From Heterohyrax brucei (lineage: Eukaryota; Chordata; Mammalia; Hyracoidea; Procaviidae), in contig CM053140.1 of the NCBI GenBank assembly GCA_028571685.1, positions 24,967,501 through 25,031,500 on the forward strand: DNA of 64,000 nucleotides, in the 5' to 3' direction. Numbering within the stretch: position 1 is the first letter of the stretch; each line of letters begins with the position of its first letter. The position numbers were made by a program, and so were the translations under genes. Below are positions 1 to 9,686 of this stretch, piece after piece. The notes beneath the pieces were generated by a model. It did no database searches and had not been told where the DNA came from. It was given only the letters and a program-made list of their open reading frames with translations.

Positions 1-143
1 ACACAACTGCCATGCATCTTGCCTCATTGACATCATTGAGCTGGGTTTACAGTGTATAGAAACATTACACAATACCAGGAATCATGGCCCAGCCAAATTA
101 CTACACACATTTTTGGGCGGACATAATCCAATCAATGACATTG
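1..143 (-). repeat. MaLR-type LTR, truncated by window edge
   Basis: On the plus strand the segment ends with the typical complement of a MaLR LTR start: a T-rich run, a GGACATAATCCAATCAATGACA-like end, and upstream 'aataccaggaatcatggc'. The rest of the LTR lies outside the window or is lost. Confidence 0.6.
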
Positions 144-869
144 CCCCAAGTCATACTTGAGAACTGACTTACAGTAAACTCTGAGTCATCATTACTGGGC
201 ACTGTAATATACATTTGTTGCATTGTTTCAGAGTATTAAAAAATAAATGTTGTAGAAGAAAATCATGAGGGAATAGAGATAGTCAGCTGGTAATCAAGTA
301 CTATAGAAGATACAGGTAAAAATTAGACATGTTAAATGAAGATGCAGATACAGCATGTGTGCGTTAAATACAGAATGGAAGGATGGAGAGCTACCTGATG
401 CCTATGATGCACTACATAAATGCAAGACAGATGAAGACCTCGCTATTCACATGGTCATAATTCAGCCACCCATTGGTAACCTTCATTTAGACCCCGCATG
501 TCTTCTGCCCAAGAAGTGTCAATAGAGCCCGTGACTGCTCAGCAGATAACTGTCCCCTGCGTCTCTCCAACAGAGCAAGCACATGTCATCGACAGAGGGC
601 TCCCACCTTGTTCCAACCTCAGCTCTGGTCCTCATAATAACACCATCAGTTAGTAAGTCCAACATAGAGAGAAAGATAGGATGTGTGAACAATGAACCGT
701 AGGGCTTGGATAGTGTGATCCTTCCACTTGTATCCTATCCTAAAGGTAGCAACTCCCTCCATCTCTTTCCCCTTGCTTGTCATCGTGTTTAAATTTAGTA
801 AACCACGTGATTAGGGTATTTTAATTTGGTCTGTGAGCTTTACTATTCTTTGACCTCTGGGCTATCTTC
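144..869. other. Unassigned intergenic stretch
   Basis: I see no convincing coding region, splice-flanked exon or recognisable repeat. Composition is ordinary AT-rich mammalian intergenic sequence. Confidence 0.4.
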
Positions 870-874
870 CCTGG

Positions 875-1273
875 TGTCTTAGTCTCCTAATGCAGCTATA
901 ACACAAATCCCACAAGTGGGTAGACACACTTGAGGAGGCTACAAGTCTAAATTTAGGACAGCAGCTCTAGGAGAAGGCTTAATAATGTCTGTCAACTCTA
1001 GGGAAAGTGTCTTGTCTCTTTCAGCACTGGTTACCCAAAGGTTTCTGTTTTCTGGTAGTCTTCGCCTGCCATTTATCTTGTCTCCCATCCTCACCTATGC
1101 TTGCCCCGTCTCTAAATTGCTCTTTCCATAACTCAGAAGTGATTAGGCTTAGGTCACACCCCGGACTTATTATGGCCTCATTGACATAACATAGAAAATG
1201 CTAGGAGTACATCCACAGGTATAGAAGTTAGGATTCACACATATTCTGGGAGGACACAGTTCAGCCCATGATA
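875..1273 (-). repeat. MaLR-type solo LTR with perfect target duplication
   Basis: Plus strand starts TGTCTTAGTCTCCTAATGC and ends near GGACACAGTTCAGCCCATGATA, the reversed form of the MaLR LTR seen repeatedly in this window. It is flanked by the 5-bp direct repeat CCTGG (870-874 and 1274-1278), which fixes the boundaries. Short ORFs inside it are LTR shadows. Confidence 0.8.
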
Positions 1274-1686
1274 CCTGGGAATGTAGTTGGATGGTACCAT
1301 TACATTAAGTTCATTTCCCACACAACAGGCAAGGCACCATGACCTGTGCACCACTATGGCCCAGCCTAGGTGCTGGATGCCACCTCTTGATCCTCTGGCA
1401 CTGGAGCTCAAGAAACCTTACATAGCCCTCTCCTCCTCACAAAACTCCAAGACTGAGCTGTTTCCTTCACCCCATTATGTCCATTCATTCCCATCAGTTT
1501 ACAATGAGTTAATTCTGACTCATAAACACCTATGTGTGTCAGAATAGACCTGGAGATCTACTTCCAAAATATGGATCTCTAGACCTTCCTTTCTAGGTGC
1601 CTCTGGGGGCACTTGAACCCCTAACCCTTTAGTTAACAGCTGAATGCATTAACCTTTGCAAAATACAGGAGCTTCACTCATTCTCC

Positions 1687-1857
1687 AAAACCAAAAAATT
1701 GAACCCACTACCACTGAGTCGACTCTGACTCATAGTGACCCTATAGGACAGAGTATAACTGCTCCATAGAGTTTCCAAGCAGTGCCTGGTGGATTTGAAC
1801 TGCCAACTCTTTGGTTAGCAGCCATAGCTCCTAACCACTATACTATGAGGGTTTCCA
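1687..1857 (-). repeat. AfroSINE-type SINE
   Basis: Reverse orientation copy. It carries the 3' module 'gactctgactcatagtgacc', the middle 'agagtttccaagcagtgcct', and the tRNA-like head reading 'tggttagcagccatagctcc' on the plus strand. Confidence 0.85.
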
Positions 1858-1943
1858 TTCATTCTCAAGGGATCTCAAATGAAAACTTTCAAGACATCTC
1901 TATCTAAATGAAGAGATACTTTAACATGTGCTATTATCAGAAT

Positions 1944-2092
1944 CCATCGTAAAAAAAAAAAAAAAGTTGCTATTGAGTTGATTCTGACTCATAGTTACCC
2001 TAAAGGACAGAACTAAATTGCCTCGTGGGGTTTCCAAGAAGTGCTGATCTTTTGGTTAGCAGCCTGAGCTTTTAACCAGTGTATCACTACAG
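1944..2092 (-). repeat. AfroSINE-type SINE
   Basis: A second reverse copy immediately after the first. It begins with an A-run and the module 'gattctgactcatagttacc', and ends at 'aaccagtgtatcactacag'. About 10-15% diverged from its neighbour by eye. Confidence 0.8.
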
Positions 2093-2124
2093 TTTCATAC
2101 TTCTGTGATGTGCTACAAATTCAA

Positions 2125-2325
2125 ATTTTTATAATCGTAACTGACACTTATTACATGCCAGGTACTGCTCCAAGCATTTCATATACGTATTAATTCACTT
2201 AGTCCTCATAATAACCCATTTCACTGAGAAGGGAAGTGAGGCACATAGAGGTTAAGACATTTGCCGAAGGACACACAGCTAGTAAGTTATGAAGCCATAA
2301 CTGAAACCCGGGACCACTGTCTTAA
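2125..2325 (-). repeat. MIR SINE
   Basis: Reverse complement of the mammalian-wide MIR: 'ggtactgctccaagcatttc', 'gaggcacatagaggttaaga' and 'acacagctagtaagttatga' in the expected order. An ancient element shared across mammals. Confidence 0.8.
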
Positions 2326-2644
2326 TCAGCTCAGCTCCCCGCACTCTTTTTTTCTTTAATTCTACAATGGCCTTGGGAGTACCACAATAATATTGTCTTG
2401 AATTTTTTGTGTTAAAATTAATTTAGCACCAACCACTTCCCCCTTCAGTCTTTGGTCCTGTGCAGGAATCACATTTTTTTCCTATATGTTTGATTTGTAA
2501 TCTTTGTTTAATGTGCTGGAACCTCAAGAAAGAAAAGTGATGGGCCTCCTCAGCCCTGTTGGAAAGCAGGGAGTGGAGCAAGGCCAAGGGATGACAGGAC
2601 AGTTTCTGACCCAAGTGACTCTTGACCTGCCTCTCTGCTCCCTG

Positions 2645-2773
2645 CATCTCCCTTCTGTGATCAGTGTCCCAAGAATTCCGTTTGTGTCAAAGACAATTCC
2701 TGTACCTGTGAACCTGGATACATTTCCAAATCTAAGATAAAGTTATTCACATTTGCTTTGGAGACATGTAGTG
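2645..2773 (+). pseudogene. ADGRE (EMR/CD97)-like first EGF exon
   Basis: Frame starting at TGTGATCAGTGT encodes a short EGF module: Cys-x2-Cys-Pro-Lys-Asn, then CVKDNSCTCEPGY, then FTFALETC. This Cys pattern and the FTF-LETC ending match the first EGF repeat of ADGRE adhesion GPCRs, cell-surface seven-helix receptors of myeloid cells. The exon ends ACATGTAGTG|GTAAAG, a good splice donor in the phase (1) expected in this family. The only AG at the acceptor side (2653-2654) falls after the first Cys, so the acceptor may be damaged. Two further EGF exons on the same strand follow at 4889 and 5489, but the GPCR part is not in the window. I read it as the remnant of a truncated ADGRE gene. A different EGF protein is possible but fits less well. 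Confidence 0.65.
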
Positions 2774-2789
2774 GTAAAGTGATAATTTT

Positions 2790-3270
2790 TTTATTCTGGT
2801 GGTAATTTTATTATTCCTTTTTATTGTAACCTTTGTATTGCTGTTTCAGCGATTTCTACATACATAATTTAGTGATATTGATTACCTTCTTCAAGGTGTG
2901 CAACTGTTCTCACTATCCTTTGTCACATCATTCCTCCATCTTTAACGTAAACTTAATGCCTCCTAAACAAAAATTTTCCCTGTCCTTCCAAGCCACCCCT
3001 GGCAACTGTTAATCATCTTTGCTTTCTATATGGGTGCTTATTTCATGTGAGATCATACAGCATTAGTTCCTTTACAACTGATTTGTGTCACTCAGCGTGA
3101 TGTTTTCAAGGTTTATCCACATGGGGACATCCACCAGAACTTCATTTCTCTTTATGGCTGAATAGTATTCCATTGTGTGCATACACCACATTTTGTTTAT
3201 CTATTCATCAGTTGATAATCTTATCGGTTGTTTCCACCTTATGGCTAATGGGAAAAGTGCTTCAGTGAAC
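2790..3270 (-). repeat. L1 3' region fragment
   Basis: Plus strand carries the reversed L1 3' end signature: 'ggctgaatagtattccattg' followed by 'accacattttgtttatctat' and 'ggttgtttccaccttatggc'. Several hundred bases are recognisable; there is no open ORF. Confidence 0.75.
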
Positions 3271-3419
3271 TAAAGGAAATTTTCAAATTACCCAGGAATG
3301 GAAGTAGAAGGAAGACAGCAAGAGGCCTGGGAGAATTCACAGTACTGAAAATTCTCCCAAGCAACTTTTACAAAGAGAAAAAGACCAACTACGAAGTCAG
3401 AAAACCAGGGCTCGTCCAG

Positions 3420-3560
3420 ACACTACCTGACCCTAATTTTCTCCTCCATATTATAGGGAGAATAATGCTGACTTCACAAGGATGATAGAAACACTGAAGG
3501 ATGAATGTGACAGTACTTCATAAATTGTAAGGCATCATACAAACACTTATAAAAACTAAT
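3420..3560 (+). repeat. MIR fragment
   Basis: 'ttctcctccatattataggg' to 'tgctgacttcacaaggatga' resembles the central MIR region in forward orientation. Boundaries are approximate. Confidence 0.45.
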
Positions 3561-3719
3561 TTGAAAAAGATTTAGGCACTAAAGTTATGATGTGTACAGA
3601 ATGAACAGTTGGGCAGAAATTCAAGATTTTTTAAACCACTCCTAGGTAATATAAGTTCTGAAGTCACCTAAAATGGAATATTTATTCTCAATTCAATTAA
3701 AAGGGAAACAGTATAGAAG

Positions 3720-4290
3720 AATTCATAGATCATATGACTGTCTGATTCAAAATGTCAGCACCAGTCAATTTGAGTTCACTGATGCCTAGGGTATGGGTGC
3801 TGATGAATTCCATTTCATTGTTGATGATTTTCAGTATTCTTAGAATCCTACTTTGTATTTTCCATGATTTAATTATTAATGGTTGTTTGCAGCAGTAATG
3901 TTTTCTTCTCATTTGGAGTCCAAAGTCTCAAAGGCTTTACTCCATCCACGTCATTAAAGTCAGCTTTATCTTGAGGAAGCAACTTTTCCTCAGTCATCCT
4001 TTGAGTGTCTTCCAACCTGGGAGGCTCATTTTATGGCACTGTATCTGACAGCTTTCTGCTGCTATATATCGGGTTTTCACCGGCTACTTCTTTTCTGAAG
4101 TAGACTGGCAGGTCCTTCTTCCTAGTCTGTCTTAGTCTGGAAGCTCAGTAGAAACCTATCCACCATGGATGACCCTGCTGGTATCTGAATAGTAGTGGCA
4201 CAGCTGCCGGGATTTCAGAACTCTACAAGCTCCTACAGTATGACAAACTGACAGACAAGGGGGAGACAGACTTTAGGAAGACACAATTTA
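3720..4290 (-). mobile_element. RTE-class LINE, 5' part
   Basis: On the minus strand a short frame (3912 downward) ends in LGISELKLTGADI, which matches the start of the RTE/BovB-type endonuclease (usually LxISELKWTGMG). The upstream part (4050-4290 on +) matches the 5' part of the larger RTE copy at 22990-24420. Heavily decayed and incomplete. Confidence 0.65.
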
Positions 4291-4888
4291 GTCTGTAACA
4301 GTAGGTATGGATGGAGGCAGAGCACCCACGCCAAGGAGGCTAGAGAAAATTCCTAGCTTCCTATGACACCAAGCTCCCGCTGAAGCCCTGTTAAAGGACT
4401 TGTCTCATCTCACCCCAAAGTACAGGAGCTCTCACGTCACCTCACCCCAGTACAGGGGCCTTTGGGGGCTGGGGTTCCCTGGCTGAGCCCCCGCCCCAAA
4501 GCACCCCTAAACTCTTCTCGTCTGTCTCAGGCAAGCAAAGTAGAAGAAGGTGCCATTCCTGCTTCTCTTCTTAGTCAGGGTTGGGGAGGCAGCAGAACAG
4601 AGTCCTTCCTCAGGAAGGCCAGCACTCATGACTCAGTTTCTCTCATGGATTCATCACTTTCCCTGACCGTAATCTCAGTCTAGTGATCCTGGTCACTGCT
4701 GCATTCATCTCGTGTAGAGGTGACATAAGGTACTCGGGGATGGAGGTTAAAGATCATCGGGTAGTAGCACTTTCAACACTGGTGGGGTCCTGAGCTCCAG
4801 ACTGTAAGAAGATGGGGACGTGGGTGTGGTGAGTCAAGGAAGGCCTGAGTCTGGCTGGCAGGGCCTAATCCTCTGCTTTTGTCCCCAC
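4291..4888. other. Unassigned, probably ADGRE-like intron
   Basis: No exon-like or repeat signal stands out. It lies between the RTE fragment and the next EGF exon, and ends with a pyrimidine-rich tract just before 4889. Confidence 0.35.
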
Positions 4889-5035
4889 ATATGGATGCAT
4901 GTTCCTTGAAGCAAAACACGTGTCATGACACCACTGACTGCCTCGACACTGTGGGAGCCTACGAACGCTGCTGTAGAGCTGGATGGAAGCCAATACGTGG
5001 GTCGCCCAATGGCCCAAACAACACTGTTTGTGAAG
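4889..5035 (+). pseudogene. ADGRE-like calcium-binding EGF exon
   Basis: The 147-bp segment is open throughout. It encodes DMDACSLKQNTCHDTTDC, then LDTVGAYERCCRAGWKP and SPNGPNNTVCE. The Cys spacing and the GWxP/SPNGPNNTVCE ending are diagnostic of ADGRE2/ADGRE5-type EGF-CA repeats, and 147 bp with phase 1 ends is the usual exon size there. The donor TGTGAAG|GTATGA is good. The acceptor reads ...TCCCCAC|AT, with AC where AG is expected, so splicing of this exon is probably lost. One Cys codon substitution (ERCCR for YRCRC) is also visible. A 1-nt frameshifted sister exon follows at 5489. The repeat is therefore intact in frame but sits in a dead gene. Confidence 0.8.
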
Positions 5036-5488
5036 GTATGAAGCTCAGCCCCCTTCCACTGGAGACCCTCAGTATAAACATCTGATCACAGAGTCTAGGG
5101 TACCCACACCAACCAAGGAGAATCAGTGCTGGGTCCCTGCTTCACCAGACATGAATCCCTTTGAGACTAGAGACAAGAAGGTAGGGCAGATGTGGGGAAA
5201 GAAGCTGAGCGTCCAGGGGAAAGTTTCCCAGGGGCCTCTGACAGAGCTAATTCTGAGGATCTTTCAGTACTCTCACACATGTACCTTGTAGGGCTCAAGT
5301 GCTTTGTGTCAGGCCTGACCAGGCTCCATCATCCCCGTGGTGTTCACCCCTCAATGATGTGCCATCACCAGGTGGCATTATCTCACAGAAGGAAGAAGGG
5401 ACAGATGCCAGGAGAAGCAAAGGAGGTACATAAAGGAGTGGGAACCTAACCCAGGTTGCGACAGGGCCTGACTTTCTTGTGTCCACAG
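5036..5488 (+). other. Intron between two EGF exons
   Basis: Bounded by a GT donor at 5036 and an AG acceptor at 5487-5488 preceded by 'tttcttgtgtccac'. No repeat or other coding signal was recognised inside. Confidence 0.6.
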
Positions 5489-5635
5489 ACATGACCAAGT
5501 GCAGCTCTATGCAGCATTGTGCCATAGCTCCACCTATTGCCTCAACAGGGAAGAAATAGAATTGTTGTTGCCAAGGAGGCTTGATGCCTGCCTTAGCTGG
5601 ATAACTATAATAGCGATAGCCCAGGGGGGCTTTAA
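5489..5635 (+). pseudogene. ADGRE-like EGF exon with frameshift
   Basis: After an intact acceptor (TCCACAG|ACATGACC) the frame reads DMTKCSSMQH. One base is then missing, and the next frame carries CHSSTYCLN before decaying into stops. This is the next EGF-CA repeat of the ADGRE family (DVDECSS..H.C.SSTYCLN pattern), starting in the same phase as the donor at 5035. The 3' end is not defined; an LTR fragment begins at about 5636. The GAIN and seven-helix exons are absent from the window. The frameshift and the missing downstream part make this a pseudogene. Confidence 0.65.
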
Positions 5636-5778
5636 CCAACAGAAGTTGATTTTCTCATAGCTGAGAAGGCTAGAAGCCCAAATTCAGAGCTCCAGCTCTA
5701 GGGGAGAGCTTGCTGTCTCTGTCAGCCTTGAAGGAAGGTCCTTGTCTCTTCAGCTTCCGCTTCCTGGTTCCTTGGAGA
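5636..5778 (-). repeat. MaLR-type LTR fragment
   Basis: 'agaagttgattttctcatag' followed by 'ttcagagctccagctctagg' and 'aggtccttgtctcttcagct' is the middle of a reversed MaLR-like LTR. Both ends are missing. Confidence 0.55.
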
Positions 5779-5781
5779 TAA

Positions 5782-6236
5782 GAAATTAATCCAACAAAAA
5801 TTCAGGTGCCTTTCACCTCAGTGAAATTTCCGGAGGTTCAGGGATGTTGGGTACGCTAAGACATTCCTTCTAAAGTGAAGGATAAATTATTGCAACTGGC
5901 CCTTCCCGCAGTTAAAAAGGAGGCGCAATGACTAGTCAGACTCTTTGGATTTTGGAGGCAGAACATTTCTTGTCTGAATGTGCTAGTTTGGCCTATTTAT
6001 CAAGTGACTCAAAAGTCTGCAAGTTTTGACCAGGGCCCAGAATAAGAGAAGGCTCTATATCAGGTTCAGACAGCCATGTAAACCACTCTGCCACTTGGGT
6101 CATGTAATCCAGCTAATCCAATGGCTTAAAGTGGCAGCGGCAGATAGAGATGCTGTTTGGAGTCTTTGACACACTCTTAGGACTTTGAAGCAAATTACTG
6201 CCACCGTCAGAAAACAACTACTCTCCTTCTGAGATA
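5782..6236 (+). pseudogene. ERV-L pol fragment (RT end, connection)
   Basis: Matches, in reverse orientation, the provirus at about 10240-10635. Shared landmarks are 'ttaatccaacaaaaattcag', 'tttggattttggaggcagaa', 'tggcctatttatcaagtgac' and 'gcagatagagatgctgtttg'. Several stops and small indels are present, so no long ORF survives. A SINE was inserted right after 6236. Confidence 0.85.
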
Positions 6237-6237
6237 C

Positions 6238-6411
6238 AGAAACTCTTGTGGTATAGTGATTCAGTGCTATGGCTGCTAACTGAAAGGTTAGCAGTTCAAT
6301 CCACCAAGTGCTCTTTGGAAATTCTATGGGGCAGTTCTACACTGTCTTATAGGATCGCTATGAGTCAGAATCAAATTGAGAGCAGTGGATGTTGTTTTCT
6401 GGTTTTTTGTT
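6238..6411 (+). repeat. AfroSINE-type SINE inside old ERV-L
   Basis: Forward copy: 'agaaactcttgtggtatagt' head, 'ggaaattctatggggcagtt' middle and 'tatgagtcagaatcaaattg' tail followed by a T/G-rich end. It interrupts old pol, whose sequence resumes at about 6412. Confidence 0.85.
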
Positions 6412-6565
6412 TTACAGCTTATGGCTTGTTATTGAACCTTTATAGAGGCTGAATGCTTAACCATGGGCCATCAAATCACCATGTAGCCTGAGATGCTCAT
6501 CATAAACAGGGTATTGTCTGACCCACAGCAGGACACCATCATTAAAGTAAAGTGATATACAAGGA

Positions 6566-7126
6566 CTGACAATTAGGTTCATGAAATCATCCTAGAAAAA
6601 GTGCTACATACCTCACTGCTGAATATCACTATGATCACCTTTGAAGTACTTCCTTTGGGAAGCCATGCACTGTTACCAGTGCCTAGTCCACTCTTCCAAG
6701 AAATTTTGGAATTTTTTTTATGGAATGGCCATCAGAGCTGCTGTCATATTACTCTTGATGTCCTGAATGTCATAAAAAAAGTCTTTCTTGCAATATTTCC
6801 TTTATTTTTGGGTAAAGAAAAGTCATTGGGGCCCAGATCAGGTGAGTAGGGAGGTTGTTCCACTACAATTATTTGTTTATTGGCTAAAAACTCCCCCACA
6901 GACAACTGTACAATTAAGTCCATGAACTTGCCACTGTGCCTGTGCCACCATGCACTAGGGCCATTCCAAAAACAGCTCCAAAATTGATTTGAAGGGTGGA
7001 CTAGGCACTGGTATTGGTGCATAGCTTCCTAAGAGGGGTACTTCAAAGGTGACTACGGTGATATTCAGCAATGACGTATGTAGAACTTAGAACAATTAAG
7101 TTTGCAGACTTAATTGTCAGACCTTA
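6566..7126 (-). mobile_element. Foldback mariner derivative, copy 1
   Basis: A minus-strand frame (7022-6744) contains the mariner transposase C-terminal signature VEQPPYSPDLGPNDF. The two ends are inverted copies of each other: plus-strand 6595-6725 (tacatacctcactgctgaat...) matches the reverse complement of about 6960-7085 (tacatacgtcattgctgaat...) over roughly 130-165 bp. Ordinary mariners have only about 30-bp inverted repeats, so this is a deleted element with two copies of its 3' end facing each other. It is inserted in old ERV-L pol. A second copy lies at 45850-46440. Confidence 0.75.
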
Positions 7127-7130
7127 TATA

Positions 7131-7318
7131 TGAAATCAATTCTGTGCAGACCCGATGGTGCAAGTACATTGTATGAGGAAGTGGCTCAAATTCTCATGGT
7201 CTCCTCTTCTGTCATATTATCTTCCATCTTTCAGTCTCTGCCTATGACCTCATGGGGAGTTCCTTGTGATCAGTTGATTGACGAAGAAAAAACTGGTGCC
7301 TGGTTTACATATGGTTCT
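7131..7318 (+). pseudogene. ERV-L RNase H fragment, left of provirus insertion
   Basis: Homologous to the provirus region at about 9800-9985 read in reverse. It ends in a frame reading AWFTYGS, where the younger copy has the RNase H AWFTDGS motif. The sequence breaks at 7318 at the target duplication GTTCT and continues at 14102. Confidence 0.85.
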
Positions 7319-7909
7319 TGTCTTAGGCTGGGTTTTCTAGGGAAGGAAAATCAGTAACACGTGTAGGTACAAGGAAAGATTTATAATATATATATATAGA
7401 CAGATAGATAGATACAAATATAGGAAACAGCTCACGTAATCACAGAAGCTGAATGTCCCAAGCTCTGGCACAAGCCTCACGTGTCCACGGAAGCTGAGGA
7501 ACCCCAGGTCAGCAAGTTAGAGACCAGAGTTGCAGATCACCGGTTGTGTAGGTCAGTGGATCCCAAGCTGGTGGCGAGAGGAAGCGACAGAGGCTGGCGA
7601 ACCCAGGATCGGCAGATCAGGGAGCAGGACTGGGCAGAGGCTGGCGAGCGCAGGATCGCAGGTCGGGGAGCAGGACTCTCAAGTGCCGACTGTAAGGACT
7701 GATGAACCCAACAGCTGCTAGCTCAAGTCCCGGAACCAGATGCTGGAAGAAGAGATCAGGAGCTCCTGGCCACATGAGCGATCAGCAGCTGTAGTCCAAG
7801 GTCACGAGATGAGAGCCGAGGGGCAGGGAGCCACCACAAACCCTGCCCTGCCACTTAATACAGCAGCCAAATAGGTAGTAGCCAAGTTGACATAATCCTG
7901 ACCACTACA
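7319..7909 (-). repeat. 3' LTR of the ERV-L provirus
   Basis: 591 bp. On the minus strand it starts TGTAGTGGTCAGG and ends CCTAAGACA. It is nearly identical to the partner LTR at 13442-14101 but lacks that copy's 48-bp tandem duplication and has a shorter TA run (7387-7398). Confidence 0.95.
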
Positions 7910-7921
7910 GTCCACCCCTTG
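7910..7921 (-). promoter_or_regulatory. Polypurine tract
   Basis: On the minus strand the bases just upstream of the 3' LTR read AAGGGGTGGAC, a purine-rich run directly abutting the LTR start. In retroviruses this primes plus-strand DNA synthesis. Confidence 0.75.
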
Positions 7922-8117
7922 TCAACTTGGCATCTGCACACATCTCACCTTACCAAGCACAGTCTCTGAAGGGGTACAGTTACAAGGTCATACTTATGTC
8001 AACATGATATAACTAACACATGTACAACTGAAAATGCATTAACCCATTTACATCTTATGTTTCATAAGTAAACAAAATATCCAATACACACATACAAAGC
8101 AGGAATACTCATAGCAA

Positions 8118-9266
8118 TTACAGTCCTCGTTTCTGCAACTGGTCACGTGGCCGTAACTGATATTTAGAACTACCTTCTTCTACAACCCATTCTGTATTCC
8201 CTTTGCCCTCAGCAAGCACCTCAGCTGGTCGTGGTTCCTTGCCTGGTGAGGTAACCCAAACCTTCATTCCTGGAGGGTCTGGGCTACTATCACTCATTTT
8301 GGAGTTGGGTTGCTGTAGTTTTCCATTGACCTTAATCACAGGACACGGTAGTACTAGGAGGCGTCCTAAGGGATCTCCTGCATTCCAAACATACTCTTCT
8401 TTACTTCCATTATGTAATGTCAATCCAATTTCATCTTCATAGTCAGGATCAATCACACAGGCCAGTATTGTAACTCCCTTCTTTGTCTGTTGATCCAGAG
8501 GTACAAGGAGCCCAAAATGGCCTGGTGGCAATTTTAGCTTCCAGTTCAGTGGAATCGTTGATGTGTCTCCAGGCAGCAGCATTCCTCCCTTCAGAACTAA
8601 GACATTTAGTCCTGCGGAACATAAAGTCATGGAGACAGGAAGCAAAAATCTTGCAAGTGGGTCACTAGGGGTAACAGTGAATGGTGCCACTCCCATTTCC
8701 ACCCCTTGATTCCTGGGCCCATGAATCCTGGCAATAGGAGAAACAGCACCGTATACTGGACGCTGGTTTAGAGCATACACAGCCTCCTGGAGAACATTTC
8801 CCCAACCCTGCAAGGTACTGCCACCTAGCTGGCAGCGTAATTGTGTCTTCAGGAGACCATTCCATCGTTCTATCAAGCCAGCTGCTTCAGGATGATGGGG
8901 AACATGGTAAGACCAGTGAATTCCGTGAGCATGGGCCCACTGCCACACTTCATTTGCTATGAAGTGAGTCCCTTGATCAGAGGCAATGCTGTGTGGGATT
9001 CCGTGACGGTGGATGAGGCATTCTGTAAGTCCACGGATGGTAGTTTTGGCAGAAGCATGTCGTGCCGGGTAGGCAAATCCATATCCAGAGTAAGTATCTA
9101 TCCCAGTAAGGACAAAACGCTTTCCTTTCCATGATGGAAGTGGTCCAATGTAATCAACTTGCCACCAGGTTGCCGGCTGATCACCTCGAGGAACAGTGCC
9201 ATATCGAGGACTCAGTGTTGGTCTCTGCTGCTGGCAGATTGGGCACTCAGCAGTGGCTGTAGCCAA
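8118..9266 (-). pseudogene. pol: ERV-L integrase-dUTPase part of pol
   Basis: A 382-codon open stretch. It opens with the CPIC pair of the integrase zinc-binding region. The catalytic core follows: Asp at residue 38 (WQVDYIGPL), Asp97 (SDQGTHF) and Glu133 (LIERWNGLL), giving the retroviral D,D35E spacing. From about residue 215 to 310 a dUTPase-like domain follows (AGLNVLVLKG, then VIDPDYEDEIGLTLHNGS). The first dUTPase motif has Asn where Asp is usual. The C-terminus ends at a stop 200 bp before the 3' LTR, with no env between. It is in the same frame as the ORF upstream (9303-9683), separated by a single stop, so it would not be made from an intact polyprotein. The ATG at 9266 is just the first in the open stretch, not a real start. 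Confidence 0.9.
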
Positions 9267-9302
9267 GTCAGCCTTGGTGAGCGGGAGCCCATGTTGCTGG
9301 GC

Positions 9303-9683
9303 CTATGCATAACCACTGTCCCTGCCACCATGACCACTTTGTTCATGGGCCCACTGAGCAATGACAGAGGTAGCCGGAGAAAGAGGATGATTGGTTCCCA
9401 CAGAACGGGTCATCCTATCTACTTGATTGTTAAACTCATCCTCTTCTGAGGTTACTCTTTGATGAGCATTCACATGAGACACAAATATCGTCACTTCTTT
9501 GGCCCATTCAGAGAGGTCTATCCACATACCTCTCCCCCATAAATCCTTGTCTCCAATCTTCCAGTCATGTTCCTTCCAAGTCCCTGACCAACTGGCCAAG
9601 CCATTGGCCACAGCCCATGAATCGGTATACAGCCGCACATCTGGCCACCTCTCCTTCCAAGCAAAGTGAACAACCATATGCAC
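9303..9683 (-). pseudogene. pol: ERV-L RNase H end and integrase N-terminus
   Basis: The 126-codon stretch carries the RNase H LYTDSWAVANGL motif near residue 20, a HVNAHQR motif near residue 70, and the two His of the integrase zinc region (WAHEQSGHGG). Same frame as the ORFs on both sides. A stop just upstream (9684-9689) and one at its end (9303-9305) break the polyprotein. Homologous sequence in the old ERV-L lies at 14350-14760. Confidence 0.85.
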
Positions 9684-9686
9684 TGC

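Noticed and set aside
6238-6411. tRNA gene
   Set aside because: The tRNA-like part is the head of a SINE, repeated many times in the window; no complete cloverleaf with intact arms was seen.
7909-8118. Possible env gene of the provirus
   Set aside because: Only about 200 bp lie between the pol stop and the 3' LTR, with no ORF, so env is absent as expected for ERV-L.
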